Of a stretch of 64,000 nt of DNA, positions 31,236 to 40,803 are shown in pieces. The stretch is taken from assembly GCA_030432235.1 (NCBI GenBank), contig JAUIHT010000001.1:372001-436000 (forward strand). The letters run 5' to 3'. Both the position numbers and the translations under genes were made by a program. The DNA comes from Verrucomicrobiia bacterium. GTDB taxonomy: Bacteria; Verrucomicrobiota; Verrucomicrobiia; Opitutales; Cerasicoccaceae. The first letter of the stretch is position 1. Each line of letters begins with the position of its first letter. Under the pieces are notes generated by a model, which saw nothing but the letters and a program-made list of their open reading frames with translations, did no database searches and was not told the DNA's origin.

Positions 31236-32561
31236 ATGGAATTTATAGAAAAGACATTCCGCCTGCAAGCCCATGGCACCACCGTGCGCCGGGAGGTTGT
31301 CGCGGGAATGACCACCTTTGCGGCGATGGCCTACATTCTCGTGGTGAATCCCTCCATCCTTGCCGATGGCACGGGCATGGACGAGGCGGGATTGGTCACG
31401 GTCACGGCGCTGGCGGCGGCCATCGGCTGCTTCCTCATGGCGGCGATGACGAACCTGCCCATGGCGCTGGCGCCGGGCATGGGTATCAACGCTTACTTCT
31501 CCCTCGTCGTGGTCGATGCCATGGGCGTGCCCTGGCAGGCGGCGCTGGGGCTGGTTTTCTGGAATGGCATCGTTTTCTTTCTTTTATCGATCACGGGCGT
31601 GCGGCGTCAGATTATCACCGCCTTGCCGCCTGCCATCCGCATCGGGACGCAGTGCGGGATCGGCTTTTTCATCGCCTTCATCGGCTTGCAGCATTCCGGG
31701 ATTATTACCAGTTCACCGGCCACGCTGGTGACGTCTGGCGAGCTGGTGGAACCGGCGCCACTGCTGACGCTAATCGGTCTCCTAGCCATGGCTATCCTCA
31801 CCCTCAAGCGTGTGCCGGGCAGTATTTTGCTCACGATACTGGCGGTGACCCTTGTGGGCCTGTGGGTGTCGACCGGCTCGGGGACCTTGACTCCGCACAC
31901 GGACGCTATCGTCTCGCTGCCCGCTCCGATCGGGCAGACCTTCCTGGCCCTGGATTTCTTTTACCTCTTTCGTGAGCCGGAGACGGCGATTCCGGTGGTG
32001 GTCACGCTGCTGCTGGTGGATATGTTCGATACGCTCGGGACGCTCGTCGGGCTGGGGCGGCAGGCGGGCCTGATGAACGAGCGCGGGGAAATGCCCAAGA
32101 TGAGCCGGGCTCTGACCGCGGACGCCACCGCGACGGTTGCCGGGACGCTGCTGGGCACTTCAACCACGACGACCTACATCGAGTCCGCCACCGGCATCGA
32201 GGCTGGCGGCAAGACGGGTCTGACGCCTGTGGTGGTAGGCCTGTGCTTCCTGCTGTCCCTGTTTTTCTCGCCGTTGATCACGATTATACCGGAGGCGGCC
32301 ACCGCACCCGCGCTGATCTTCGTCGGCATTCTGATGGCCAGCGGCTTGCGTGAAATCGACTTTGGCGATCCGGGGGAATCGGTCCCGGCGATACTCACGG
32401 TTTTGCTGATACCGCTGACGTTTTCGATCTCGCACGGGATTTTCGTCGGGCTCATTCTTTACGTGGTCATGGCCTTGCTGCTGGGCAGGCGGGAGCGTTT
32501 ATCCGTCGGGGCCTGTGTCATGGCGGCGATCTTCGTACTCTTTCTGGTTTGGCAGCGCTGA
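31236..32561 (+). CDS. AzgA/PbuG-type hypoxanthine-guanine-adenine permease (NCS2 clan)
   Basis: This purine base importer of 441 residues has about 12-14 membrane spans. The opening RREVVAGMTTFAAMAYILVVNPSIL is the AzgA/PbuG signature, followed by GCFLMAAMTNLPMALAPGMGINAYF. LLVDMFDTLGTLVGL and TSTTTTYIESATGIEAGGKTGLT are substrate-site motifs of this family. It is divergent from the HpxX/HpxY/XdhC operon across a 111-bp region with sigma-54-like sites on both strands. It would bring in hypoxanthine or guanine for the deaminase and xanthine dehydrogenase encoded nearby. Confidence 0.94.
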   Translation: MEFIEKTFRLQAHGTTVRREVVAGMTTFAAMAYILVVNPSILADGTGMDEAGLVTVTALAAAIGCFLMAAMTNLPMALAPGMGINAYFSLVVVDAMGVPWQAALGLVFWNGIVFFLLSITGVRRQIITALPPAIRIGTQCGIGFFIAFIGLQHSGIITSSPATLVTSGELVEPAPLLTLIGLLAMAILTLKRVPGSILLTILAVTLVGLWVSTGSGTLTPHTDAIVSLPAPIGQTFLALDFFYLFREPETAIPVVVTLLLVDMFDTLGTLVGLGRQAGLMNERGEMPKMSRALTADATATVAGTLLGTSTTTTYIESATGIEAGGKTGLTPVVVGLCFLLSLFFSPLITIIPEAATAPALIFVGILMASGLREIDFGDPGESVPAILTVLLIPLTFSISHGIFVGLILYVVMALLLGRRERLSVGACVMAAIFVLFLVWQR

Positions 32562-32683
32562 GGCCAAACACAGAGGTGGGAACATGTTGCCTGGTTGGCA
32601 CGACAAATGGTATTGTTACTTCTTTCAAACCATAGCTATTGCTTGGAATACCTCTGCATCAGTGATTTAGATAGATAAAATAT

Positions 32684-34594
32684 ATGGAATCGGAAACGTT
32701 CTGGACTAGTGGCGATGGCCAGATTCTCTCAGTCAAAGACACCTCGGGAGAATCCCTGAAGCTCGAAATGGCCTTTTGGCCGCACAACCCGAAGGAATGG
32801 GCGTTCATGCGCGAGAAGGCTGCGCTCCTGCGCTTTACCGAGCGCAGCATCCTGGCGCGCATCGGCATCGATATTCGCACCATCGGGAAACCCACGGTGG
32901 ACGGCAAGCGGCTCATTCTCAAGGGCGAGGCCATCCTTTTCGATTCCACGTTCCCCAACAAGGAGTACTGGAAAAACCTCCTGAAGCGTGGCACGCATGT
33001 GGGGCGTTTGTTTTATGCGCCGGCGGAGTCCAAGCTTACCTCGGAGGAGCTTTGGTGCGCCCTGGAAAGCAACCTGATCAAGCTGCCCAACTCCATGAGC
33101 ATCGACAGCGCGGGCCGGGTGTTCCTCAAGCCGCACGCCGTACACTATACGCTTTCGCAAAAGATGAAGCGCTCGCAGTTTGAGCGCTTGGTGACCCGCA
33201 CGGAGGGCCGCGCCTATCTGGATCGGGTGCAGGTCAGGCACGACACGAACATCCTGACGATCAAGCCGCACTCGGGTGTGCTGACCAGTTGCTCGATGTA
33301 CCTGAAGGAGCATTACGTGGTGCTCAACCAGGGCGAAGGTAACTTTGGCATCCACTGCGGCTCCGTGGTGCTGGACCCGATCAAGACCTTCGGCTCCAAC
33401 ATCATGCTGGAGATTTACAACCATGGCGACCAGCCCGTGGTGAATCCCGTGGTCTCCGTCGACATCTACAAGGCTCATGTCCCCGAAGACCCCGAGCTGG
33501 TGGTGCTCAAGCGCAAACGGGAGCGCATGTACTCGATATCGCAATCCGTCTTCGAGGCGCTGGATAAGAATCCGCCCAAACGCGGGAATCCGAAGGATTT
33601 TAAGCGCGAGCCCATCGTCATCGGCACGGGTCATCGACTGGACAACAACTGCCTGGTGGTCAAAGCCGGTGATAAAGGCACGGCCAAGGTGCTGGCCAAG
33701 CATCTCGAGGCAACCGGGCACCGCACCGTGTTCGAGGCGCTGGAGATGGCCCCCGAGGGTGCGGATACCGTCATCATGGATTACTTCCCGAATCTGGCGG
33801 AGCACATCGAGATGCTGACGCGCCTACCCAAGCTGAAGCTGAGCCGCATCATCTTCCGCAATCCGTCGCGCAACCACGGCTTTTTCCTTTCCAACAGCGA
33901 CCACGCGCGCCTGGAGGTCTACGAGGGTCTCGGCGTGGATGTGCACTGGTACAACCTGCTCTTCAACGACCTCTTCATTCACACCTATAAGAAGAATCGC
34001 GGCTACTTTGTGCGCGACGAGATGGTGACGCGTTTCCAGGAGTGCACCATCATGGCCTTCTACGGTTCGTCGGTCGAGCTGGAGCAAAAGGACATTGATC
34101 TCATCTCGGAACTCATCGACAAGGTCACCGGTTTCTTTGGCGGCAACCTCGGCGTCCTCACCGGTGGTGGACCCGGCGTGATGTCCCTCGCCATCGAACA
34201 GGGGCGTCAAAAGGGCGCGCTGACCGGCGGCTGCTTCCTCGAGCTGGAAGCCCAGCCGCCGAGCTATCCGGTGGACTTCTTCAACACCTTCCAGGAGACT
34301 GCGCGCCACAACCGCCAAAAGTGGTTTGAGGTGGCGGACTTCTGCATCTTCAACGTCGGCGGCGTCGGTACCCTGGAGGAAATCGGCATCGAGATGTGTA
34401 ATCTCAAGCTTGGCGTCAGGCCGCGCATGCCCTTCGTGTTCTTCAACGCCGGGTTCTGGAACCACATCAAGCTCCAGTTGGAAGAGATGGTGAAGCACAA
34501 GCGCGTCGGCGCCTGGCTGCCTGAGTACATTCTCTTTACCGATGAGCCGGCGGAAGTCGTCGAATTCTACCGTAAGAAGTTGCAGGTGCTCTGA
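32684..34594 (+). CDS. LOG-domain protein with a long N-terminal extension
   Basis: This protein has 636 residues. The C-terminal third (about 440-630) is a LOG / lysine-decarboxylase-like Rossmann domain with GGGPGVM near 494 and GGVGTLEE near 559, the nucleotide-binding signature of nucleoside 5'-monophosphate phosphoribohydrolases. The first 440 residues match nothing I know; they are soluble and well packed with charged residues, and IVIGTGHRLDNNCLVVKAGD near 300 could be a second nucleotide-binding fold. E. coli PpnN (454 residues) is shorter. It stands alone after the purine permease, so a role in nucleotide turnover is reasonable, but not proven. Confidence 0.82.
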   Translation: MESETFWTSGDGQILSVKDTSGESLKLEMAFWPHNPKEWAFMREKAALLRFTERSILARIGIDIRTIGKPTVDGKRLILKGEAILFDSTFPNKEYWKNLLKRGTHVGRLFYAPAESKLTSEELWCALESNLIKLPNSMSIDSAGRVFLKPHAVHYTLSQKMKRSQFERLVTRTEGRAYLDRVQVRHDTNILTIKPHSGVLTSCSMYLKEHYVVLNQGEGNFGIHCGSVVLDPIKTFGSNIMLEIYNHGDQPVVNPVVSVDIYKAHVPEDPELVVLKRKRERMYSISQSVFEALDKNPPKRGNPKDFKREPIVIGTGHRLDNNCLVVKAGDKGTAKVLAKHLEATGHRTVFEALEMAPEGADTVIMDYFPNLAEHIEMLTRLPKLKLSRIIFRNPSRNHGFFLSNSDHARLEVYEGLGVDVHWYNLLFNDLFIHTYKKNRGYFVRDEMVTRFQECTIMAFYGSSVELEQKDIDLISELIDKVTGFFGGNLGVLTGGGPGVMSLAIEQGRQKGALTGGCFLELEAQPPSYPVDFFNTFQETARHNRQKWFEVADFCIFNVGGVGTLEEIGIEMCNLKLGVRPRMPFVFFNAGFWNHIKLQLEEMVKHKRVGAWLPEYILFTDEPAEVVEFYRKKLQVL

Positions 34595-34719
34595 GTCCGT
34601 TTGGCCAAAAAAAAGAGCTATGGCTGGCTAGGTTTGTTGGGTTTTGTAGGCAGGAACTCTGCCACTCTGAATGTCATGGATGGATTCCATGGGAACAAGT
34701 TCTTGACAGTCTCCAGATT

Positions 34720-34739
34720 TTGCGTAAGTGTTTACGCAA
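34720..34739. promoter_or_regulatory. LacI-type operator before the giant secreted protein
   Basis: TTGCGTAAGTGTTTACGCAA is a near-perfect palindrome with GCGTAA half-sites. A TTGACA hexamer at 34703-34708 stands at the right distance for the palindrome to cover the -10 region. Related palindromes flank the LacI gene at 42009-42026 and 43190-43205. Confidence 0.72.
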
Positions 34740-34762
34740 GATTTTTAATCCAAGCCTGAATA

Positions 34763-37700
34763 ATGCACGCCAACGCACTTTTATCCGCATTTTCCCTGCC
34801 CCGGACCGCACTCTCCAGAGGAAGCTCCTGTTTGCTTCTACTGCTGGTGTTTGTCTACAATGCCTGGGGTGTGGATGCGCTTTCGGTCAAAAAAGGTCAG
34901 GGGAGTGAGATTCTCCTCGAGCTTGGGGGGGAGGCTGTGGATGCGAGCAAGACACGCGTTTATCTGGATATCGATGACGATGCGGGGACGGGCTTTGGCG
35001 ATCAAGGGGCCGATTACATGATCGAAGGTACGACGTTCTACCGGTATCCGGATGGTGCGATAGACTGGAATTGGCAGAAAGTGTACGCGGTCCCAACAGC
35101 TACGGTGGATGGCAAGCTGGTCTACACCTTTCGTGATTTGCCCAAGTTCAAGGTCTTACGGATATCGGTGGAGACCTTTGACGACTCGTGGGCTGTAGTG
35201 GATCGTTACCCGGGCTACGGTGCTATCTCGATTGACTCCGCTAAGCTTACGGAGGCCAAGCCTGCGGACGAACCGGGATTTCGCGCCGAGGCATACCGTG
35301 TCGGTAGCAAGGGGCTTGGCATCAAAGTGGTTGGAGAAGAGCTTCAGCCTGAGCGGTTGCGCGTCTTTTTGAATACGGACGGCGATAACACGACCGGGCT
35401 GGGGCCCTTCGGAGCCGATTACATGATTGAGGGGCTCACTCTTTATAGACACAGCGGCTCCGGCCAGGGCTGGGACTGGGAAACTCAGAGCACGCTGTTC
35501 CCGGATGCGGAGGATGGCGGCGTCTTCTATCGTCTGGACGATGTGGAGGTAGAGGACACCTTCGAGTTCAGCGCGGAAAAGACCGACAGCAACTGGGAGG
35601 TGCTTGAGCGTTATCCGAGCGAGGGGCTTGAAGTCAGGCGAAAATCCGAACTTAAAGAGTATTCTTACTTGAGGCCTGGCGGAAAAGCCGGGCCTAAAAA
35701 TTATCAAATTGAGGAGCTACTGGCTCATGTCCCGCCTTCACTGAGCATCACTTTTGACGAGCGGTTTTCCGGAATGCCGTGGCAGGAGGTTGCCGTGGAA
35801 GCACCTAAGTGGAAACCAGCGGGCGCGGATGAGTCGTTCGATTTGCAGTTCAAGCTTTGGGATGCAAAGTCGGAAACCGCGTATGTTCTCGAACCTGCCC
35901 GGATGCTCCAGGTGGGGGAGTGGTTCCAGTGGCGTGGAGAGGCGGATGGCGTGCACTGGCAAGTGATTGCGCATCCTGATGAGCGCGGCGACCTGGACTT
36001 GTTCGCTCGTTTACACAGCAAAGAGGAGCGTCTGCTGCGATTCGAAATAGCCGTGAAGCTGCCGATGGAGGAGTGGACCTGGCACGACGATGTCCAGTTT
36101 CGCCGCGAGATGACGGATGCGGTGGACGAGTATAGCTACACCGGAGGCAGTCCTTATGGCTGGGACGGACAAGTCTCGAAGTATCCCTTCGGCGTAATCA
36201 GCAAGGGCGACCAGTCCGTCGTGCTGGAAACGGATTTGAGCGAGCCGCGTGTTTTCAAAATCGCCGCCAGACCCGAAGAGGAAACGCTCTCTGTCATCTA
36301 CGATGTCGCCCTGACGCCTGAGACGAAAAAGTTTCCCGGTATGGCTACCTTTCACGCCAGCTTCCGCATGCGCGAGTCTACCGAGCAGGAGGCTTTTCGA
36401 GATGCGTTGGCAGAACTCTACCAGAATTATCCGGCTCTTTTCGAACGTCGCCCCGAAGCGGTCGGCCTCTGGATGCCCTTCACCGACATTTCGACGATCC
36501 CCGGAGCGGAGGATTTCGGCTTTGCCTATTACGAGAAGGGCGGGGCGGTGGGCTCCGATGTGGATTTCGCTCACGAGAACGGCGTGCTGACCATGGTGTA
36601 CACCGAGCCCTGGCTCTACTGGCTGCCCATGCCGGCGGGTGTTGAGCGCAATCCTGAAACGGCTTTGCGTCTGATGCGTCACCTGGCTGTTGGCGGTTTC
36701 AATAAAGCCAACGAGTTTGCCTCCGGTGGTCTTTTAGGCGCGGCGCGCGACGCCGACGGCGAGATCGTCATGACCTTTCAGGATGTTCCCTGGAATTCGG
36801 GCGCGCGTATGGAAGTCAGCACGGATCCCGAACTTCCAACACGGGCCGATGCACCGGCTAACCGTGCCATGGCGGAGTTCACCTTCATGAGCGAAGCGGT
36901 CGCGAACGAAAAAGTGGAAGGCATCTATCTCGATTCGCTCTCGGCCATGTTCATCATGGACTACAATCCCGAGGCGCTGGCGGTGGCCGATTATCCGGCG
37001 ACTTACACAACCGAAGACATGAAGCCGGGGCTGGCCACGCCGATTGCCGCTTATGAGTTTATCGCCGGACTCGGCAACTACATGCAGGCGCGGGGCAAGT
37101 TCCTCATGGGTAATTTCCCGTGCTGGAATTTCCCGTTCTTCATGCCTTACATCGATATCCCTGGAGAAGAGACGCATTGGTTTCACGAAGGGCATTATGA
37201 ACGCCTGCCCGACCACGAGCTGAACTACCGCCGCGCGATTTCCGGTCAGAAAGCCTGGGGCTTCTTGCTCAACGGTAAGTACGATCACTTCGAGCCTGAG
37301 TATGCCCGGCGTTACTTCGAGGACTGCCTGTTCTGGGCGTTCCAGCCGAGCCTTTTCAGTCACGATGCCGCCAACGATCCGTATTGGGAAAACGAGGCGT
37401 GGTATGAGCGCGACCGCATATGGTTCCGTCGTTACATGCCATGGATTCAGCGGCTGGCCAAAGCGGGTTGGCAACCCACCGGCCCGGCTTCCGTCCGGGA
37501 CGCAGCCGTCGAGCTGGAGCACTTCTACGGTCAGGGCGATGAGGCGCTTTTGCTGACCGTACGCAATGTCGGTGACTCTCCAATCGGCTCCGGGATTGAA
37601 CTGGAACTCGATGAGCCGCACAAAGACTGGGTCGTAGTAAATCCGCTGGATGGTCTTGCCGGTTGGCTCCTGCCCGATGAGCAGGGCGTGGTGGAGATAC

Positions 37701-38896
37701 CCATTTACCTGGAAGGAGATCAGGTGCGCGTGTTGACTGTCTTTCCCGCCGATGAGTTGGAAAGCGAAATCGCCTTTTTGGAGAAATGGGACAGTGGCGA
37801 GGGGCAGGAGGACCGGTTGGTGGATACCTTGCGTGCCTTGCAGGCTCAACGCGAGCTGGGTCTGGAAATCGCTATCGAGATTCCGCAGCCGGCGATACTG
37901 GGTGTCGACCAGACGCTGAACGTTCGCGTCAGTAACCGCAGTCAATCGCCACTTTATATCGAAAGCGCCAGGTTGATGGCCGCTGGTGATACGCGGGCAG
38001 TGTCCTTGGAGCCACTGGAGGTCGACCCCGGCTCGCAGGCGAGTTTTCTCGTCGCTGTTCCGGCCAGCTTCGACCATGACGCCTTTGTTGTTGAATTCAC
38101 ACTGAGCCTTGGGAACCAGCCCCAGTCGCTCGACCTCCCGGTTAACTGGACGCGCTTGAATCCGGTGGCGGTCCTGCTGAAGCATGATCGTGTCATTACG
38201 ATTCAGGAGCAGGCCAACATCCCTTTGTCTTTGCACAACCTGCTCGATGTGCCGACCGAGCTGAACGTTGTCTGGAGCGGTGATTTCGGCACGGGGCAGA
38301 TGAGCTTTCCGCTCGAAGCTGGCGTGGAGGAACGCGCATACCTGCCGATTGATCGCAACAGCAGGGCGACGGGACGCGTTCAGCTTACCGCCGATGCCTT
38401 GGGGATGAAGGTCTTTGAGGGTGAGGTCGATTTGGAGTTTCTGGGTGGGCAGGACAGCCTCGTGCGTGACAGCGCGGTACGGGTCGAAACCAGCGGAGAC
38501 TTCCCCGGCTACAGCCCGCAACCCTTACGTGATGGCGTTACCCGTCCGGGGCCGGCCGCGGTTTTCAACCAGGCGGCCTGGGCGTCGGCGGAGTCATCGT
38601 CCGCGCACTGGGTGCGTTTTTCTTTCCCGGAGCCGGTGGAAATCAGCGAGGTGAAAATCTACTGGAACCACGAAGACGGCGTGACCTATACCTCGAGGGA
38701 AGGGCTCGTTCGTGGAGTGACGCAGGATGGCAGGGAGCAGGAGTTGGACAGCTTTAGTAACGACGAAAGCACCGAGGTGACGACCCTGACATTCGAGCCG
38801 GCCCTGCTCTCGAGCCTGGAGATTCGTCAGCCTGCGCGAGGCGGTTCGGAATCCCGACCCAACCTGCTTTGGCTGACCGAGATTGAAGTGCGATAA
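34763..38896 (+). CDS. Giant secreted protein, glycoside-hydrolase-like with CBM9-like repeats and a F5/8-type C-terminal domain
   Basis: This protein of 1377 residues has a signal peptide in the first 40 residues (hydrophobic LLLLLVFVYNAWG). Residues of about 40-300 hold two similar modules, each with VYLDxDxDxxTGxGxxGADYMIEG, resembling CBM9-like sugar-binding or surface domains. The middle (about 500-900) looks like a TIM-barrel hydrolase: AVGLWMPFTDISTIPGAEDF, then VEGIYLDSLSAMF with a possible catalytic aspartate, and ETHWFHEGHYERLPDHELNYR. The last 140 residues look like a galactose-binding F5/8 type C (discoidin) domain (ASAESSSAHWVRFSFPEPVE). I cannot assign a GH family. A LacI-type operator upstream links it to the kinase/epimerase operon. 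Confidence 0.8.
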   Translation: MHANALLSAFSLPRTALSRGSSCLLLLLVFVYNAWGVDALSVKKGQGSEILLELGGEAVDASKTRVYLDIDDDAGTGFGDQGADYMIEGTTFYRYPDGAIDWNWQKVYAVPTATVDGKLVYTFRDLPKFKVLRISVETFDDSWAVVDRYPGYGAISIDSAKLTEAKPADEPGFRAEAYRVGSKGLGIKVVGEELQPERLRVFLNTDGDNTTGLGPFGADYMIEGLTLYRHSGSGQGWDWETQSTLFPDAEDGGVFYRLDDVEVEDTFEFSAEKTDSNWEVLERYPSEGLEVRRKSELKEYSYLRPGGKAGPKNYQIEELLAHVPPSLSITFDERFSGMPWQEVAVEAPKWKPAGADESFDLQFKLWDAKSETAYVLEPARMLQVGEWFQWRGEADGVHWQVIAHPDERGDLDLFARLHSKEERLLRFEIAVKLPMEEWTWHDDVQFRREMTDAVDEYSYTGGSPYGWDGQVSKYPFGVISKGDQSVVLETDLSEPRVFKIAARPEEETLSVIYDVALTPETKKFPGMATFHASFRMRESTEQEAFRDALAELYQNYPALFERRPEAVGLWMPFTDISTIPGAEDFGFAYYEKGGAVGSDVDFAHENGVLTMVYTEPWLYWLPMPAGVERNPETALRLMRHLAVGGFNKANEFASGGLLGAARDADGEIVMTFQDVPWNSGARMEVSTDPELPTRADAPANRAMAEFTFMSEAVANEKVEGIYLDSLSAMFIMDYNPEALAVADYPATYTTEDMKPGLATPIAAYEFIAGLGNYMQARGKFLMGNFPCWNFPFFMPYIDIPGEETHWFHEGHYERLPDHELNYRRAISGQKAWGFLLNGKYDHFEPEYARRYFEDCLFWAFQPSLFSHDAANDPYWENEAWYERDRIWFRRYMPWIQRLAKAGWQPTGPASVRDAAVELEHFYGQGDEALLLTVRNVGDSPIGSGIELELDEPHKDWVVVNPLDGLAGWLLPDEQGVVEIPIYLEGDQVRVLTVFPADELESEIAFLEKWDSGEGQEDRLVDTLRALQAQRELGLEIAIEIPQPAILGVDQTLNVRVSNRSQSPLYIESARLMAAGDTRAVSLEPLEVDPGSQASFLVAVPASFDHDAFVVEFTLSLGNQPQSLDLPVNWTRLNPVAVLLKHDRVITIQEQANIPLSLHNLLDVPTELNVVWSGDFGTGQMSFPLEAGVEERAYLPIDRNSRATGRVQLTADALGMKVFEGEVDLEFLGGQDSLVRDSAVRVETSGDFPGYSPQPLRDGVTRPGPAAVFNQAAWASAESSSAHWVRFSFPEPVEISEVKIYWNHEDGVTYTSREGLVRGVTQDGREQELDSFSNDESTEVTTLTFEPALLSSLEIRQPARGGSESRPNLLWLTEIEVR

Positions 38897-38931
38897 CTGG
38901 GCGGCTCGCTAGAGGAGGGCTTTGGCCTGCC

Positions 38932-39918
38932 TTAAACGGTGGTTGTCCGTGCGCTTTCAATGTAGGCCGTCAGGCCTTCCCGTAGTGGGACGGACGCGGA
39001 GAAGCCCAGCTTTTCGCGTGCAAATTCCGGAGCGCCGAGGGAGTGAATGATGTCGCCTGGGCGCGCTTCCTTGAAAACGGTTTCGTGTGTGTCCGGGAAT
39101 TGCTCGCGGAAGACCGCGAGGATATCAAGCAGGCTGGTGGCCGAGCCCGTGCAGACATTGAAAGCGTGGAAACCGTCGAGCGGAGAGCAGGCGGCCATGA
39201 CGTTCATGCGCGCGACGTCCTGCACACTGATGAAATCGCGCGTCTGCTGGCCGTCCCCGAAGACCGTTGGCGTCTGGCCTTGCAGGAAGCGGCTGAGGAA
39301 GATCGACAAGACGCCGGAGTAGGGGGACTTGGGGTCCTGCCGCGGGCCGTAGACGTTAAAGTAGCGGTTGGCGGTGGCGGTAAAGTGATAGGTGTTGGCC
39401 GCTGCCATGAGCAGCGCTTCGCTGGCGAGCTTGGCGCCACCATAGGGGGAGAGCGGCTGCTTCTCCGAGGTTTCCCGCAGGGGCAGCTCGGGGTTGTCGC
39501 CGTAGATAGCCGCGGACGAGGCAAACACGACGTTGCGCACATCGCATTTCTGGGCCGCGTCGATGACGGATTGGGTCGCCAGCACGTTGCGTTCGAAATT
39601 CAGGGCGGGGTTGTGGATACTCTCCTGCACGCTGACCAGCGCTGCCAGGTGGATGATGGCCTGCGGGTGAAAACGCTCAACGATTTGGTGAAAGGCATCT
39701 GCCTGGGCGACATCCTGGCATTCGAAGCGGAAGTCAGTGCTCTTCTTTGCGGTTTCGAGATTGGCCTCATGGCCGGTGGCAAGGTTATCGACGGCCAGGA
39801 CGGAGGTCCCTTGCTCCAGCAAGAGGTCGACCGTGTGCGAGCCGATGAAGCCCGCCCCGCCGGTGACGAGTACGCGGCGTTCGGGGTTATGGTGCTTCTG
39901 CATGACAAGGGGTTCCAT
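38932..39918 (-). CDS. NAD-dependent UDP-hexose 4-epimerase (GalE-like)
   Basis: This extended SDR enzyme of 328 residues starts with [19 protein letters not shown]. The catalytic Ser-Tyr-Lys are in VFASSAAIYGDNPEL and LSPYGGAKLASEALL, and NRYFNVYGPRQDPKSPYSGV is typical for UDP-GlcNAc/UDP-glucose 4-epimerases. The start may be the ATG at 39903 (MQKHHNPE). It overlaps the end of the nucleotidyltransferase gene by up to 32 bp and is third in the operon. With the kinase and nucleotidyltransferase it forms a Leloir-like set that would turn a free hexose or N-acetylhexosamine into a central UDP-sugar. Confidence 0.9.
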   Translation of the reverse strand: MEPLVMQKHHNPERRVLVTGGAGFIGSHTVDLLLEQGTSVLAVDNLATGHEANLETAKKSTDFRFECQDVAQADAFHQIVERFHPQAIIHLAALVSVQESIHNPALNFERNVLATQSVIDAAQKCDVRNVVFASSAAIYGDNPELPLRETSEKQPLSPYGGAKLASEALLMAAANTYHFTATANRYFNVYGPRQDPKSPYSGVLSIFLSRFLQGQTPTVFGDGQQTRDFISVQDVARMNVMAACSPLDGFHAFNVCTGSATSLLDILAVFREQFPDTHETVFKEARPGDIIHSLGAPEFAREKLGFSASVPLREGLTAYIESARTTTV

Positions 39919-40783
39919 GAATAGATTTCAGCGCTTCGACAACGCGTGGCTTGTCCTCCGGATAGGTGACGCCAAACCACGGGCTTTGGGTCAGCATGAC
40001 CTCGCAGGCGGTGAGTTTCTTTTCAATCATCTCATCCACCACAGTGGGTATGTAGCACTCTGATTTCAACTCCTGGCCGCGCACCTTCAGGAACTCAAGC
40101 AAGTGCGCCTCGATAGTAGCGAAGATGTCCGGCGTGAAGCCCCAGCAGTTCATCGACACGGCGGTGTCGGGCGCCAGCTCCCTACGCGTACCTTCCAGGT
40201 CGTTGCCATGGATGACGCCGCCGCTGTCAGGCTCGATTCCCGTGTACTCCTCGACCTTACGCAGCTGGGCATCCTTTAGCTGGCAGACGCCGCGATTGAC
40301 GCTGCCGTGCGGGGAGAGCGTTTTCTCCAACCGGTAGCCGACCATGCAGGTTGCGAGGCCGGACAGGGATGACAGCCGGTCCGCGAGAAGTACGTAGGCC
40401 TCGCTTCCGTAGTAGTCGTCCGCGTTGATGACGGCAAAAGGCTCGGAGATAACTCCGCGTGCGGCGTAGACGGCTTGAGCCGTACCCCAGGGCTTGGTGC
40501 GTTCCGGTGGCGGCGTAAATCCGGCGGGCAAATCCTCCCGAGACTGGTAGGCGAATTCCAAGGGGATGCGCTGGTCGTACCGGCTGCTGATGTGCTGGTG
40601 AAAGGCGGCTTCGAAATCCCGCCGGATGACAAACACGACCTTGCCAAAGCCGGCCTCGATGGCATCGGCGACGGCGTAGTCGAGCATGGTTTCACCATTC
40701 GGGCCCATGGCGTCGAGCTGCTTGAGCCCACCGTAGCGGCTGCCCATGCCGGCGGCTAGAATAAGGAGAGTGGGGGGATTCAT
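39887..40783 (-). CDS. Sugar-phosphate nucleotidyltransferase family protein
   Basis: The 298-residue protein begins with LLILAAGMGSRYGGLKQLDAMGPNGETMLDY, an NTP-transferase signature with a GG-x-KQ variation seen in a broad bacterial family. FAVINADDYYGSEAY gives the metal-binding aspartates, and TKPWGTAQAVYAAR is the usual substrate-contact segment. It should couple a sugar-1-phosphate to a nucleotide. Position between an N-acetylhexosamine-kinase-like gene and an epimerase supports a role as the activating step. Nucleotide (UTP or other) and sugar are not known. Confidence 0.85.
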   Translation of the reverse strand: MNPPTLLILAAGMGSRYGGLKQLDAMGPNGETMLDYAVADAIEAGFGKVVFVIRRDFEAAFHQHISSRYDQRIPLEFAYQSREDLPAGFTPPPERTKPWGTAQAVYAARGVISEPFAVINADDYYGSEAYVLLADRLSSLSGLATCMVGYRLEKTLSPHGSVNRGVCQLKDAQLRKVEEYTGIEPDSGGVIHGNDLEGTRRELAPDTAVSMNCWGFTPDIFATIEAHLLEFLKVRGQELKSECYIPTVVDEMIEKKLTACEVMLTQSPWFGVTYPEDKPRVVEALKSIHGTPCHAEAP

Positions 40784-40803
40784 CTCAAATGGATTGCTTG
40801 TGG

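Noticed and set aside
32595-32611. Sigma-54 promoter before the LOG-domain gene
   Set aside because: TTGGCACG is perfect, but the -12 element reads ATGGT, so the essential GC is replaced by GG.
36734-38521. Minus-strand frame of 595 codons inside the giant secreted protein gene
   Set aside because: It is antisense to a gene with signal peptide and clear domains; its composition is that of a shadow frame.
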